Part shown: one piece after another, positions 43,030 to 53,202 of the stretch
How the letters are laid out: each line of letters begins with the position of its first letter
Numbering within the stretch: the first letter of the stretch is position 1
Origin: Eutreptiella sp. 'Long Island Sound 2002'
Lineage: Eukaryota; Euglenozoa; Euglenophyceae; Eutreptiales; Eutreptiaceae
Reading direction: 5' to 3'
DNA length: 64,000 nucleotides
NCBI GenBank assembly: GCA_964036045.1
Contig: OZ038378.1
Coordinates: forward strand, 179,659,754 to 179,723,753
Program-made: the position numbers and the translations under genes
The notes under the pieces: model-generated
Told to the model about the DNA's origin: nothing
Database searches by the model: none
Seen by the model: the letters and a program-made list of their open reading frames with translations, nothing else

Positions 43030-43195
43030 CAGCGCGCACGCAGACACCAAATACAAATTGCGGTGGCAGCACGCGCACCAGAAATGACGACAGGAAAAGG
43101 CCAGATGTTTTCAAACACACTTTTTTTAAACATCGCTGTGCGAAACGATAATTAAAATATGTGTGCAAATTTAATTCAACAGAGAAAGACGCAAA

Positions 43196-45065
43196 ATGCC
43201 ACTTCGAGCCAGAAAATCCGTAACGCATCGAATGATTGCAGAAGTAAGCAAAGGAGCAGCAGCACTACGAGAGGCATGCGCGGCAGAACCAGCATACCAA
43301 ACAGCAGACAACTTGTGGAAAGTACTGAAACGGAACGACTTGGCGGCGCAACTGGTGTTAACATTTGCACAGCGACTCAGGTTCAACAAAAGAACGGGGC
43401 ACAGTTTACCAGCAGCTAAGAGGCGTATGGACAAGCGCTGGGTGCGAAGTTTTGCGACAGGAGGGCTGGAACCTGTACCTGTTGATGCGTCAACGGGCAG
43501 TACCGAGCAGGAAAAAATCGGGAAACACAACAGGGTACCTAACACAAAAGGAAAGACGAACAAAAGTACGACTTGGGCAAGCAGACGCTGCCGCAGGTAC
43601 AGTGGACGAACAGGCAACAGCAGCACTTAAAGCAACGTGGTGACTGGTGCGTTCATCGTGTTGCGTGCTGTGGATAGACAACTGGTACCGGGCACAATAC
43701 ACGACACACCCAGACGAAAGTGACGGGTCGCAAAACTGTACTGCAATGGCAGTACTTCAACTGAAACAGGGGCCCACGCATTGGGCGGGACATCCAGCCA
43801 TTGAGGACCTGGCAGCACGGATAACGACAGTCGCAAAGGCTCTGCAACAGCGTGGACGGATAATCCCCCAGACTTTGTGTGACATGGGGTATGCGGATGG
43901 CTGTGTACCAGACACCGGAAACGTAAGAGCACCGTTGGATGTGAGGAGGGATGCAAGGACTGTGCAGGCACCGGTGTGGCGCCCGTTTGCCCTGTCAAAC
44001 GAAAAGGTAACTGGTGGTGTTGGTCTGTTAAACTTGTTACACTTTGCAAAGGACACAGCACAAAAGACAAACAGAGTTCTACCGCTGTTGGTTGACGAAA
44101 ACATACACTACAGGATACTAAAGTTGTTGTACGGCGCCAAGAACCAATGATGGAACATGCGTGCTTACCTGCGTTATGTGCCTGTAGTTTACAGTGTTTG
44201 GCATGCCTACAAGTTTGTTGTTACTCATACTTTTCGGGTGTTCTGGCATACTCTAACCTACCTACGGAAAGGTCTGCTACGCCCTGGTTCAACCATACTA
44301 TTATACCCCAAACTGATAGTTATGGAAAAAACTATTGCTGCGCTGATATTTGCCAAACCCTGAATACGACGCCGTTATCGTCGCAAGGCACAAGCTGCAA
44401 CTGCAATCAGTGGTCGTGACATTGCGCATGCCAACAGGGCAGCAGTGGCAAACGCAGTCTTGCATTTGTTGTCCGAATGGTGCCCATTGTTGTTGTACTT
44501 GGGTCACCTGGTACGGGAATGCAACTGGTCGGGGGAAAACAACGGTACAGGTATACGAGCTCCGGAGGTGTTGCAGTTGAGTTTGTGTCTGTTGCAGAGG
44601 CTGCGTCGAGGACCGTGTGACACCATACTGAAGTATGAACGCACAATCATGTGCACATTGTTGTACAACAGCAAGTGGCACCAGGACCTGCCCGGTCACG
44701 CACACTCAGAGGAGTTTGGAGAAGGGATGTTGAGCAAGCTGGTGCGGGACAAGGCGACAAACACCGGTTCTGTTACTGTTGAGGATGTGGAAAACCATTA
44801 CTTGTTGCTAAAAGTTGGTCCTGGTGGCAAACGCGTGGGTGTGCAAAACATTCCCCAGAACCTGGTACACAGGATGCGACAATGCCTGACAAGATTTTTG
44901 GCGACAGACCGGATTCGCATGACCTATGTGGAATCGGAGTCTGACCGAGTCAGCACCGTTGCAACTCAGTGGCCGCGGAGGTTACCAAAGTTTCCACCCT
45001 CAAGTACACAACCCCTTGGTTACGACCACTATCGGCTACTTGGTCACAGCGTACTGGATGAGTAA
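43196..45065 (+). pseudogene. decayed gene of unknown family
   Basis: Coding character runs through about 1.87 kb. It begins with MPLRARKSVTHRMIAEVSKG in one frame, shifts near 43,380-43,410, then stays in a second frame to TAA 45,063-45,065, interrupted only by three TGA codons (43,641-43,643, 44,148-44,150 and 44,361-44,363). Notable segments are CEVLRQEGWNLYLLMRQRA, SSCCVLWIDNWYRAQYTTHP, a hydrophobic RAYLRYVPVVYSVWHAYKF, IRRRYRRKAQ, and a C-terminal MLSKLVRDKATNTGSVTVED. The IDNWYR-type segment could be an acidic catalytic strand of a transposase, but I cannot assign a family. CGA-to-TGA changes explain all three stops. Confidence 0.55.
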
Positions 45066-45768
45066 GAAAAAGTCACTGCCATGTCATTCTTGGAGGGCTT
45101 GATCCTGGCCAAGCCCCCCTTAAAACCCTTTTGTTGATGCTAAGACTAACTTAAGTATTTTTATCTCTCTTTTGAAGCCTAAGGTACACTTTCTCAAAGT
45201 AACTAGGGTTGTAACCCTAGCCCCCCATGAAGTTCACCCCTACCACTCAACTGAGCGGAGGTACCTTCCTTCATGGAGGATATACCGAAATAGAATAGGC
45301 ATTTCATGCTTTAGGCCTTGGAGGTTAAGCCTAGTGGTCTCCCACCCCAAGACCCCTATACTCAATTGTTCCTACCACTTATTGTGGTTCTACTTTTTAA
45401 CTGTTTCTGAATTCATTTGCTTGGCCAAGTCATTTTCTGTGTTGGCCTGACACCTATGCCCCACATTCTTAACCAGCACCATTTAACCCAAAAGAGAGCA
45501 CATGAAGTGCTTGATGCTAATCGGGAGGCTAGAGTCAGCCCAGGTTTCATATAAAATCTTTTCCAATATCCATTTGTGATTGAATCTTTGTGTTTATACC
45601 TGCATTGTCTATCTGCAGCCCTTCTGTGTTACACTGGATTTCAAAACCATTCCTTGATTCGATCCATATCCTGTTCTTGCTCTACTTGCTGCTTTGGTTT
45701 GGGTTTTCAACATCAAAACCTGCAGGATTTCATCACAATCATTAGGGCATCAATCAAGGACATCTTTC
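45066..45768 (+). other. probable 5' LTR or leader of element C
   Basis: There is no gene. It lies immediately upstream of a primer-binding-site-like sequence, so all or part should be C's 5' LTR. The matching 3' LTR would lie beyond the right edge of the window, so the boundaries cannot be set. Confidence 0.4.
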
Positions 45769-45780
45769 CGGTAGCAGAGG
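45769..45780 (+). other. putative primer binding site of element C
   Basis: CGGTAGCAGAGG matches element B's primer site (TGGTAGCAGAGG) except for the first base. It lies 62 bp upstream of the Gag ATG. It would pair with the 3' end of initiator tRNA-Met of the AGCAGAG acceptor type. Confidence 0.55.
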
Positions 45781-45842
45781 GCAGCCCTTGAGAACCTTTC
45801 GAACCAACTCTGAGAAGTACACAAGCCAAAACCAGAAACAAA

Positions 45843-48056
45843 ATGTCCACACCATCAGTACAGATGTCTGCCAGGACCTGGCCGATTCGGAGTGTACGCC
45901 GTCAACTTGGCATCAGTGGGCCCACCTCAACGAGTGAGCCCAAACTCAGAGCCGCATCTGGGTCTCGATAAGATCCAGTACACAGAAGGGCGGAACAAGA
46001 TGCGCCCAGATTAACCATAGAGGCCTTAGCGGCCCGTGGTGATAGCCTTCAGCACCTCCGCCGAAGGGTTGCTGCGTCGATCTCCAGATCCATATGCCCA
46101 GCTTCTTCTTCAACGGCTACCCCCGCTCGAGAACCTGAGGAAGAAGGTGAATTCAGAAGGAAAATCAACGAATACATTCTCCACGACGAGTACTACAAGT
46201 CCGTCACAGGCGAAGATGGAGAGGAACCACTAGACGCCTTGGGATCCCCACCGTACACGGACATGGTTTCCTACCCTTACTCCGGCCCATCTACGGACCT
46301 GGCCGACACAGTGTCTCTACCCAGGCAACCTCGAGGGCCAGTATGGCGTCAGGAGCTGCCAATCACTAGCAGGAGCCCTGAAGTGTGCTCCGCATATGTG
46401 AAAGCTCCCCATCTACCAGAGCCAACTCATGGGGCCCTGGACCGTACGGCCGAATTACTGGCCAAATTACTGTCTGGGTCCGAAGACCCTGATGTGACAG
46501 CCCTTTCTGAGGCTGTCAAAGCTAAATTGGGCATCACTGAACTCTTACCCCAGCCAGCGCTACTCTCATCTTCACCAGGATTGAGCACGTTGGCTGATAA
46601 TCTCAAAAGATCAAGGGTGTCCAGGTTGCTACCCAAGGTCACTTGCCCCAGCCCTTTTCATCCTCGCGCCAGGACAGTTCCTATTGCTGAACTACAGGAC
46701 GTGCCGGTGACGGAGACTGAGAAAAGAGAGCTGTCAGCCCTGGCACCCCTTGCCGGCGTATCGCCTTCTGGCCTAACTCCGGGGCGTGGGAAGACGGGCA
46801 GACCTATTGCCCAGGCGAACATCCAGCTGGAACTGCCAAAGTTCGACCCCAAAAATCTGCCCGAATGGGCAGAAGAATTTGCTGAGTTTCTTTTGCTGAC
46901 TGGCCAATCCCATGTGGATGTGGCCACCAAATGCTCACTGCTGAAACGCTCATGCAAAAAGAAATTTTTGCAAAAACAGGTGAAACAGATTGTGAAAACC
47001 TGTTCCACCTGGGCAGAGGTACTCCAGAGGTTGGAGAAAACGTTCCCAGTCTATGAGACTGACCTCAGTGTGCGCACACAGATAGACGAGCTACCTATGC
47101 TCCCTGAGTTTCCTTCCGCTGCGCGAATCTCTGACTACGTGTGCGACCTTGAGTATCTGTTTTCGAATATGAACGTGGGCTCCTACGGAGCCACTGAGCC
47201 CCACCTGTGGCTCATGAGTAAGATCCCCCAACGTACGTGGGATTATCGCCGCTCTACCTCTGAGAGGAAGAGTCGGACCCACTCGTACGATGAACTGGTG
47301 GACCTTCTGATTGAGCTAGCTCTTGAGAGGGAGAATGTTTCCCACATGGAGCAATTCCTCAAGAAGCACTTGGGTCGAGGGGGTAACCCTACCCCTGAAC
47401 GTGGCAAAGGGAAAGGGCCTAAAAATCCCACGAACGCCAACCAGGGAGGTGGTAAGAGAAGGGGTAACCTACTCGCCATGAATGAGGTTAAACCTGATGC
47501 AGATACACCCCCTTTGTTCTACTGCAAACCTGTCAATGACAAGGGGGGGCCTTGTCATGCCCCTGACTGCGATCAACGCAGTAGCTGTATGCTGCAGATG
47601 AAGCGACAGCAGCATATCAAGGATGGGAAACCTGTGACCCATCAGGATCATTTCAGGTGTACCATCACCTGTGGCTATTGTGGCAAACGTCGTCACTACG
47701 AAGACGAATGTCACATAAAGAAACGCGAGAGTGATAAACTCAAGCGGCAGGAGGCTGAACGCCAGAAGACCCAAACACCCACCAAAGGCCCTCAGCATGG
47801 GGATAAAGGTGGTAAAGGAGGTGGCAAGGGGGGTGGCAAAGGTGGACCCCCTAACCCCCAGAGGTGCTCATCAGCGCCCGTTGCTACACCCCCTCCTGCT
47901 GCTACACCTCCTCCTGCCGCAGGTGATCCCAAGATTCGCCCCAAGGGGGATAACACTACCCCTGAGGGGAATGACTCCAAGAAGAGGCGATTGGCCAGGA
48001 TGGCCAGGTCCCTCATAGCTGCAGGGGTGGATGTCAAGTTCCCTGATGAGGAGTAG
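45843..48056 (+). pseudogene. element C Gag with zinc knuckle
   Basis: ATG 45,843 (MSTPSVQMSARTW) opens the frame; a TAA at 45,969-45,971 interrupts it early, after which it is open to TAG 48,054-48,056. The middle part (LELPKFDPKNLPEWAEEFAE, then LLKRSCKKKFLQKQVKQI, SARISDYVCDLEYLF) has the helical pattern of a Ty3/gypsy capsid. Near 47,660-47,715 lies CGYCGKRRHYEDEC, a canonical C-x2-C-x4-H-x4-C zinc knuckle, followed by a Gly/Lys-rich RNA-binding tail (GGKGGGKGGGKGG). Excepting the TAA it would be about 737 residues. The final TAG is followed in frame by protease. Confidence 0.8.
48054..48056 (+). promoter_or_regulatory. in-frame UAG at the gag/pol junction of element C
   Basis: GAG-TAG-GGG-GGC separates the Gag and pol frames, which are in phase. 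UAG followed by GG and a purine-rich stretch resembles the readthrough context of gammaretroviral gag-pol. Compare elements A (35,096) and B (53,200). Confidence 0.6.
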
Positions 48057-48680
48057 GGGGGCGGCTCCGAAGAGGAGGACTTGGTTTTCTGGATCCTCGT
48101 GAAAATCGGGGATCAAGTTTTTCGAGCGGTGCTTGACACCGGTGCAACACTTTCCATAGTGGCCCGGCGCCTGCTAAGGACTTTCAAGAAAACTAAGACC
48201 GTGGCCATAAGAGTAGGGGATGGGCGTACCATCCATTCCTTGGGGGGGGTCGATGTGACTATATGCCTGGGCGACGAAACCGTGACCCAACACTGCAGAG
48301 TGCTGGACACCGACGCCTTTGACATCATCATTGGTACCGACTTCCTACGAAGAAACCCCCAGGTAAAAATGCTGTCTCTCCAGCGCCCCTATTCTTTGCA
48401 CTGCGACTTTGGCAGTGGGCTGTTCTCCGTACCTTTGGAGCTGTCAGGACGAAAAGAGTCTGGGCTGCGCTACGCATCCAAGACTAACTATCGAACTGAA
48501 AACTACCAATTGGCCCATCACGTTGTTGAAAATGGACTGGCGGCCCTTCAGGTAAACCTGGATGAGATCCAGGTGGAATTGTTTGCGAGCCAACAACAGC
48601 ACGTCATGCAGTTGTACTGCTGGAAACAAATGAACAATGCTTTCCCTTTATTCTGGAAAGCAATGGGCCTAGCGTATGCT

Positions 48681-48692
48681 AACCCTCCCTTC
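48681..48692 (+). other. methyltransferase catalytic motif NPPF (element C)
   Basis: AAC-CCT-CCC-TTC, followed by S-L-L-A-K-V-L and, 14 residues later, the V-V-M-C-T-P-D-W strand. The spacing matches element B. Confidence 0.72.
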
Positions 48693-49796
48693 TCCCTGCT
48701 CGCGAAGGTTCTAACCCAAATCGCTTATGAGGGAGGAAGGGTTGTCATGTGCACCCCTGACTGGGGCTGCTCTGGTGAACATGCTTACTGGCGCCGTATG
48801 CTAGATCGAATGACCGTGGGAAGAGTGCTACTCCCCGACGGCCCCATCTATGTGCCTGAGGACTCAGACACAGCTATGCAGGCCCCTGAATGGGCCAGTT
48901 TCCTGTCCATTGTTGATGGATCCCTCAATCCTGTACCCCTGTGTGACCTAGACCAGGTGCTACTGAAAGAGGTCATGGCCGAAAATCGTGGCCTGACCCT
49001 TCCTGATCTCAAAAATCCATCTCCTGAGCACCTATCTGCCACACTTACAGGGTGTGAGTCTCCCGATGGCTATGTGGAACCTGCAGCCGCTAAGGAGGAT
49101 GCTGACGACCAACTGTCAGAGATCGCCAGCACTATCCCCCCTGTTGATCCCAGCTGTGTTGACCTAAAACACAGTGCCTTCCTGGCCCAGCTGTTGCTGG
49201 AGGAGGTAGATCTAGAGTCGACCTCAGAACACGCTCCCCATTTTGGGAAGCCAGTGCTACACATGCAGCCTATGCACACAGGTGAACCCGTGGCCCGGAG
49301 TCCTGATGCTCTGGGGCGGCCTGCTTCTAATAACATGCCACTGTCTGAGCACGACACTCAGGAACTGCGGCGGCTGTTGTACCTGAAGGCCGAAAGTATT
49401 GAGCGCCAAGAGCGGCTGCAATACCTCAGACAGACCTGAAAATCCTCCATCTGGTCTGAGGAGGACAATGATTCCTATACGCTGCCTGATCCTGAGATAC
49501 CGCTAGTATATTCTCTGCACTATGGGCAGCAATGTCCCCCTGAGTGGGACGATGGTTCTGTGCCTGCCGAAACTGCTGATCAGCAGAAAAAGAAAGAGTA
49601 TGGAAAGAGCAAGCTCCATGCTGAGGAGGATTTCCTGCAGAAACTCGAGAGTCTCAACCTTGACCCCCGACTGAAGAAACTGCTGATAACCTATGAGGAG
49701 GTGTTCGGCGCCTTGCCGCCTCCCCTCTCTTGTAAAAAACTGGTCCAGAAGGACCTGAAACTGAAACCTGATTTTGAAAAGACGCGAGTGAGGCGT

Positions 49797-49801
49797 CGTC
49801 C
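49797..49801. repeat. target-site duplication of element B, left
   Basis: CGTCC, repeated at 60,768-60,772, immediately outside the LTRs. Confidence 0.92.
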
Positions 49802-50334
49802 TGTAAGTGCGGCTAACCCCCATCTGCTCAGATTTTCACTGATCTGCCCCAGATTGACTACATTTTGGTCATTTTCTTTGCTTCGGGGGAATCGCCGCCT
49901 CGCAGCTCAGTCTCAGGATCAGACCTATATATTTCTGATATGCCAGATCTGATTCCGCGGTCCATTCTCCGTAAATCCGCCGCGTTCCGATCAATTACCT
50001 GGAATCGCCATTTCCCGCTGACGCGCGCTCGCGGGCCAGATCGGCCAAATATTTTTCACAATCGGATTTATATAAATCTTTTCAGACAGATATGGACACT
50101 CAGATGTACTTAGGATAATCCGCATCAATTTTCTTCATAGACTGGGATTTTCTGCCGGATAACAATCAGCATGGATCTTGCTTCCGTTGTTGCTGCTCTC
50201 GCCTCCGTTGGTGTCCGTGTATCCGGTTCTGCCCCCAACAGCAGCGTTCAGGTCGACTCCTCGCGTGCCTGCCCCACTGGTCTTGCCGGCCCCGAGCCCT
50301 CCGGCACCTTCCACGACCCAGGGCAGCACTTTCA
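49802..50334 (+). repeat. element B 5' LTR
   Basis: It starts TGTAAGTGCGGCTAACC and ends GGGCAGCACTTTCA. It contains a TATA-like stretch and, unusually, the Gag start codon at 50,171. Confidence 0.95.
50066..50075 (+). promoter_or_regulatory. TATA-like box in element B LTR
   Basis: TTTATATAAA lies about 100 bp upstream of the Gag ATG. The same site in the 3' LTR reads TTGATATAAA. It is the best candidate for the element promoter. Confidence 0.5.
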
Positions 50335-51480
50335 TGGTAGCAGAGGCTACCTGAATGTTGCTTCAGTGGTCTCTGCCCCACAGCCCGCTCCCCAGTACGG
50401 CCCCGTAGACCCCGCCGCTCCTGGAGACGTAACGATTACGCTGCCATGGTGCTGCGCGAACGAGGCCTTGAAAGGAATGCCTTGCGCAAGTCCAAGCTGC
50501 CAAAGAAGGGCGCACATCAGCAGCTGTGGGGACCCAAATTACTCTAATCCCAGTCGAAATTGGCCATCGAGCAGCTGGAATCAGCCGGCCTACGACGATG
50601 GCAACGCTCCGGTAGACCTTACGGAGCTGGCAGGTACCAACATTCCTTACCAATGTCCAACATTTGAGACCACGGACGCCGATCTTGACGACATTGAGAT
50701 GGGCGGTCCAGGTGAGGTACCTAGCTATAATCGACCAGCCTCTTGGGCACAATGGGACGACCATTTGTCCCTAGAAGTGACCCGTAACCTTGAGGCCCTT
50801 GAGGCCCTTTGTCTCTTAGCTTCGTCTAAGCTGATCGAACAAGAAAGAATCGCCTCTGATTTTTTAACGGAATATTTTTTCCTCCTTCAGGACGAAATTA
50901 ATACCAGGATGTGGTGGCGTTCTCAAGAAGATGACACTTTTGCCATTTTTTTGCAGATCTGGGAGGCAAGCCCCTTCCCGAAGGAGAAGGGCACGGCACC
51001 TGTTCCCGGACCCTCCGCCCCTCATCCACCTGTTTCCATCCGCGACGATCTAGCCGCCGCGGTTGAGGAGGGAATTTTAGAGGCGGCCAGGCAGGCAAGC
51101 GTGGAAATTAGGGCTGAAGGAGCTCCCCAAGTGGACTCCTGGCTGCGGACCACCGAGATCAGCGGTCCGACAGCCTGCTCAGGCCCTTCAGGACACGGTA
51201 TGTACTGTCCTGCCGACTGCTCCTGCAGATTCCAGCGAGATGCTGAGCTCCAAACGCTCAAAGATCAAATGCACCTCATCATTGAAACGCTCGGAATAAA
51301 AAATCTTTTCAAGACGCACATGCGGTCTGAGGGCGCCTCATCGGTGGAACAAGCAACAGAGCCGTCGGAGGAGGCGACAGAAATTTTTTCAATTGCTCCT
51401 TCGGTGGACTCCAGGACCACCGATGCAAGGATCAGCAGGACCAAGCTAAAGGAAAGGGTTAAAATCTCTCGTTCTGAGAG
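50171..51480 (+). pseudogene. element B Gag N-terminal part, starting inside the LTR
   Basis: ATG 50,171 lies in the 5' LTR; the first 55 codons are LTR sequence and the frame then runs straight through the primer binding site. The protein starts MDLASVVAALASVGVRV. It then has a Pro/Ser-rich part, two Cys/His clusters (PWCCANEALKGMPCASPSC, MYCPADCSC) and an acidic helical section (ALEALCLLASSKLIEQERI). The frame stays formally open to a TAG at 51,566-51,568. From about 51,481 the coding signal moves to another frame (ARTEAQNAKRTASRTAPPAA), which leads into the capsid. That implies an indel or a programmed shift near 51,480. No known domain identifies this part; it is placed as the N-terminus of Gag by position. 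Confidence 0.6.
50335..50347 (+). other. primer binding site of element B
   Basis: TGGTAGCAGAGGC begins directly after the 5' LTR. It starts with the TGG expected opposite a tRNA CCA end. Its first 12 nt are complementary to CCUCUGCUACCA, the 3' end of initiator tRNA-Met of the AGCAGAG acceptor type. The site lies inside the Gag reading frame. Confidence 0.85.
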
Positions 51481-51483
51481 TAG

Positions 51484-53202
51484 GACGGGAAGGCTAGGAC
51501 TGAGGCTCAGAATGCCAAGCGAACTGCCTCCCGTACTGCCCCTCCTGCTGCTGATTCCAATACCTTAGCCCAGTTGTTGCTCGCCCAGACCCTCGCCGGA
51601 GCTGGTGTGGCGAATGATGCCGCCAAGGTGTCTGCCATTACGGCCGGTGTTGGGCTGGATTCGCTTCTTAATCCTACTTCATTGCGACTTCGTCAGGTTG
51701 CCAAGCAACCGAAGTATAATGGGAACCCCCGACGTTGGCCTCAGTTCCAACGGGAATTTAAACTGTGGGTTAAGACTCAAAAACTCCAAGATGATCAGTT
51801 CCTGATGGCCCTCTTGGATTGCCTTGAGGGAGCGCCGGCCAATACTTGGCTCAGGACTTGGAGTGATCGTGAGGATACAAGTTCCCCCCTTACCTTCGAT
51901 GAGGTGTGGGAACAGTTGGAGGTACGTGGATCCCGGCTGCCAGAGGACCATTACCACCAAATGGTGAAGAATTTTCCTTCATTCTCGCGATTAATCTTGC
52001 ACGAAGTGCAAGACAAAAAACAGCGCTTCTGGAATTTAGTGGAAGAATCTGAACATTCAGGCGAAACATTTTCTAGTGCCGAGCTGAAAAATTTGATTTT
52101 TGACAAGATCCCCTCAGAAACGGCCGCCACCCTTCGGAACAGACAGTCCGAAGAAAAGGTCAAGACCTGGTGGGCGGAGGTGGAAGGCTTCGATGCCTCT
52201 GCCAATAGGTTTTCCGTCAGGGAGGCACTTCAAAAGTGCTCCCCCACGTCCTTCTCCAAGGTGAAATTCACTGAGGAGACGTGGAAAATCAAGTTTAATG
52301 AACACGAGGATCGGGACTTGTTTGTCCAAGTCCTCAACAGGGGAGTAAGTTTCCATGGCCATCGCCTGAAGGCCAAGAACTGGGTGTTTTCGTTCACCCC
52401 GAAGGAACTCTGGGAGGAGGCTGAGCGGCTCGCCGACGCCGCCAATCAGAATTTCCATGAGGGTCTTGGGGGAAACAAGAATACCCAGCAAAACACCCAA
52501 AATGGGGCCCAAAAGGGCAACAAAAAGGTGAATGACACCCGGAATGTTCAGGATCACTGTAGCATCTGCCTTTTTTTAGGTTCTACGAACCGAGCTAAGA
52601 CGCATTCTACTGGTAATCACCGATGGTCTCCTTACGATCACAAGGTGATTGGTGAAAATATCAGTAATCCGCAGAATTCAGACAGGAATGACAGACAGGT
52701 GCACGGTGGGAAGGCTGGAAAAGGGAATCCGACCCCCTCCGGTGGAAACAAAAATCCTGGAGGCCCTGGCGAGTCCCAAGGCACAGGAAATCGGACTCCA
52801 TCCGGCTCCGGTGGGCAGCCGAACGGCCAGAAAAATCCCAATAGCAACGCCGGAGGCGGAAATCGAAATCCAGGCCAAACCCCTCAATCCGGTACAAACA
52901 AGGGAAATGCTCCAGGATTCCAGGGTAAAGGTAAGGGAAATCCTTCGGGAACCCCTTTCTCTGGTAAGGGCAGAGGGCGTGGCGACGGTGGAGGTCCATC
53001 ATCCGGCGGCCGTGGCCGTGGACGTGGAAAGGGCAACCATCGTGTGGATCAGGTCTCAGGTGCAGATCAGGTGTCCGATGCGGATCGAGATTACGCTGAA
53101 AATGCCTTGAATCCAGCAGATGATCCGCTCCAAGATGAGTGGGTCGACGAATCAGGGTGTGTTCACAATGTTAACGCAGTCACTGGAGGTCAGAACGCCT
53201 AG
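51484..53202 (+). CDS. element B Gag (capsid and RNA-binding tail)
   Basis: This is an open frame from about 51,484 to TAG 53,200-53,202, in phase with pol. KQPKYNGNPRRWPQFQREFKL and LMALLDCLEGAPANTWLRTW have the pattern of Ty3/gypsy capsid N-terminal helices. A later segment (DHCSICLFLGSTNRAKTH) is a possible zinc site but not a canonical CCHC. The C-terminal 170 residues are Gly/Asn/Arg-rich with RGRG repeats (SSGGRGRGRGKGNH), a likely RNA-binding tail that replaces the knuckle. An acidic end (DPLQDEWVDESG) precedes the UAG. It would assemble the particle and package RNA. Its N-terminal start depends on the upstream frame change. Confidence 0.75.
   Translation, partial: DGKARTEAQNAKRTASRTAPPAADSNTLAQLLLAQTLAGAGVANDAAKVSAITAGVGLDSLLNPTSLRLRQVAKQPKYNGNPRRWPQFQREFKLWVKTQKLQDDQFLMALLDCLEGAPANTWLRTWSDREDTSSPLTFDEVWEQLEVRGSRLPEDHYHQMVKNFPSFSRLILHEVQDKKQRFWNLVEESEHSGETFSSAELKNLIFDKIPSETAATLRNRQSEEKVKTWWAEVEGFDASANRFSVREALQKCSPTSFSKVKFTEETWKIKFNEHEDRDLFVQVLNRGVSFHGHRLKAKNWVFSFTPKELWEEAERLADAANQNFHEGLGGNKNTQQNTQNGAQKGNKKVNDTRNVQDHCSICLFLGSTNRAKTHSTGNHRWSPYDHKVIGENISNPQNSDRNDRQVHGGKAGKGNPTPSGGNKNPGGPGESQGTGNRTPSGSGGQPNGQKNPNSNAGGGNRNPGQTPQSGTNKGNAPGFQGKGKGNPSGTPFSGKGRGRGDGGGPSSGGRGRGRGKGNHRVDQVSGADQVSDADRDYAENALNPADDPLQDEWVDESGCVHNVNAVTGGQNA
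53200..53202 (+). promoter_or_regulatory. in-frame UAG at the gag/pol junction of element B
   Basis: GCC-TAG-GGG-AGC lies between the Gag tail and a continuous pol frame in the same phase. It has the same position and codon as in elements A and C, and the same following GGG as C. Confidence 0.6.

Larger units (their letters stand above)
48057..49801 (+). pseudogene. element C pol 5' part: protease and MTase-like domain
   Basis: Protease: FRAVLDTGATLSIVARRLL with catalytic DTGA, then DIIIGTDFLRRNP (flap-distal IIG). A domain from about 48,560 to 48,880 follows: VELFASQQQHVMQLYCWKQM, YANPPFSLLAKVLTQIA (NPPF at 48,681-48,692), VVMCTPDWG, LLPDGPIYVPED. This order (acidic-FAS strand, NPPF, xxxPxW) matches Dam/phage-type N6-adenine methyltransferases and the equivalent domain of element B. 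A TGA at 49,437-49,439 interrupts the linker. The frame then stays open (SEEDNDSYTLPDPEIPLVYS and following) to the insertion point of element B at 49,801, in the RT-proximal region VRRRP. Confidence 0.8.
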
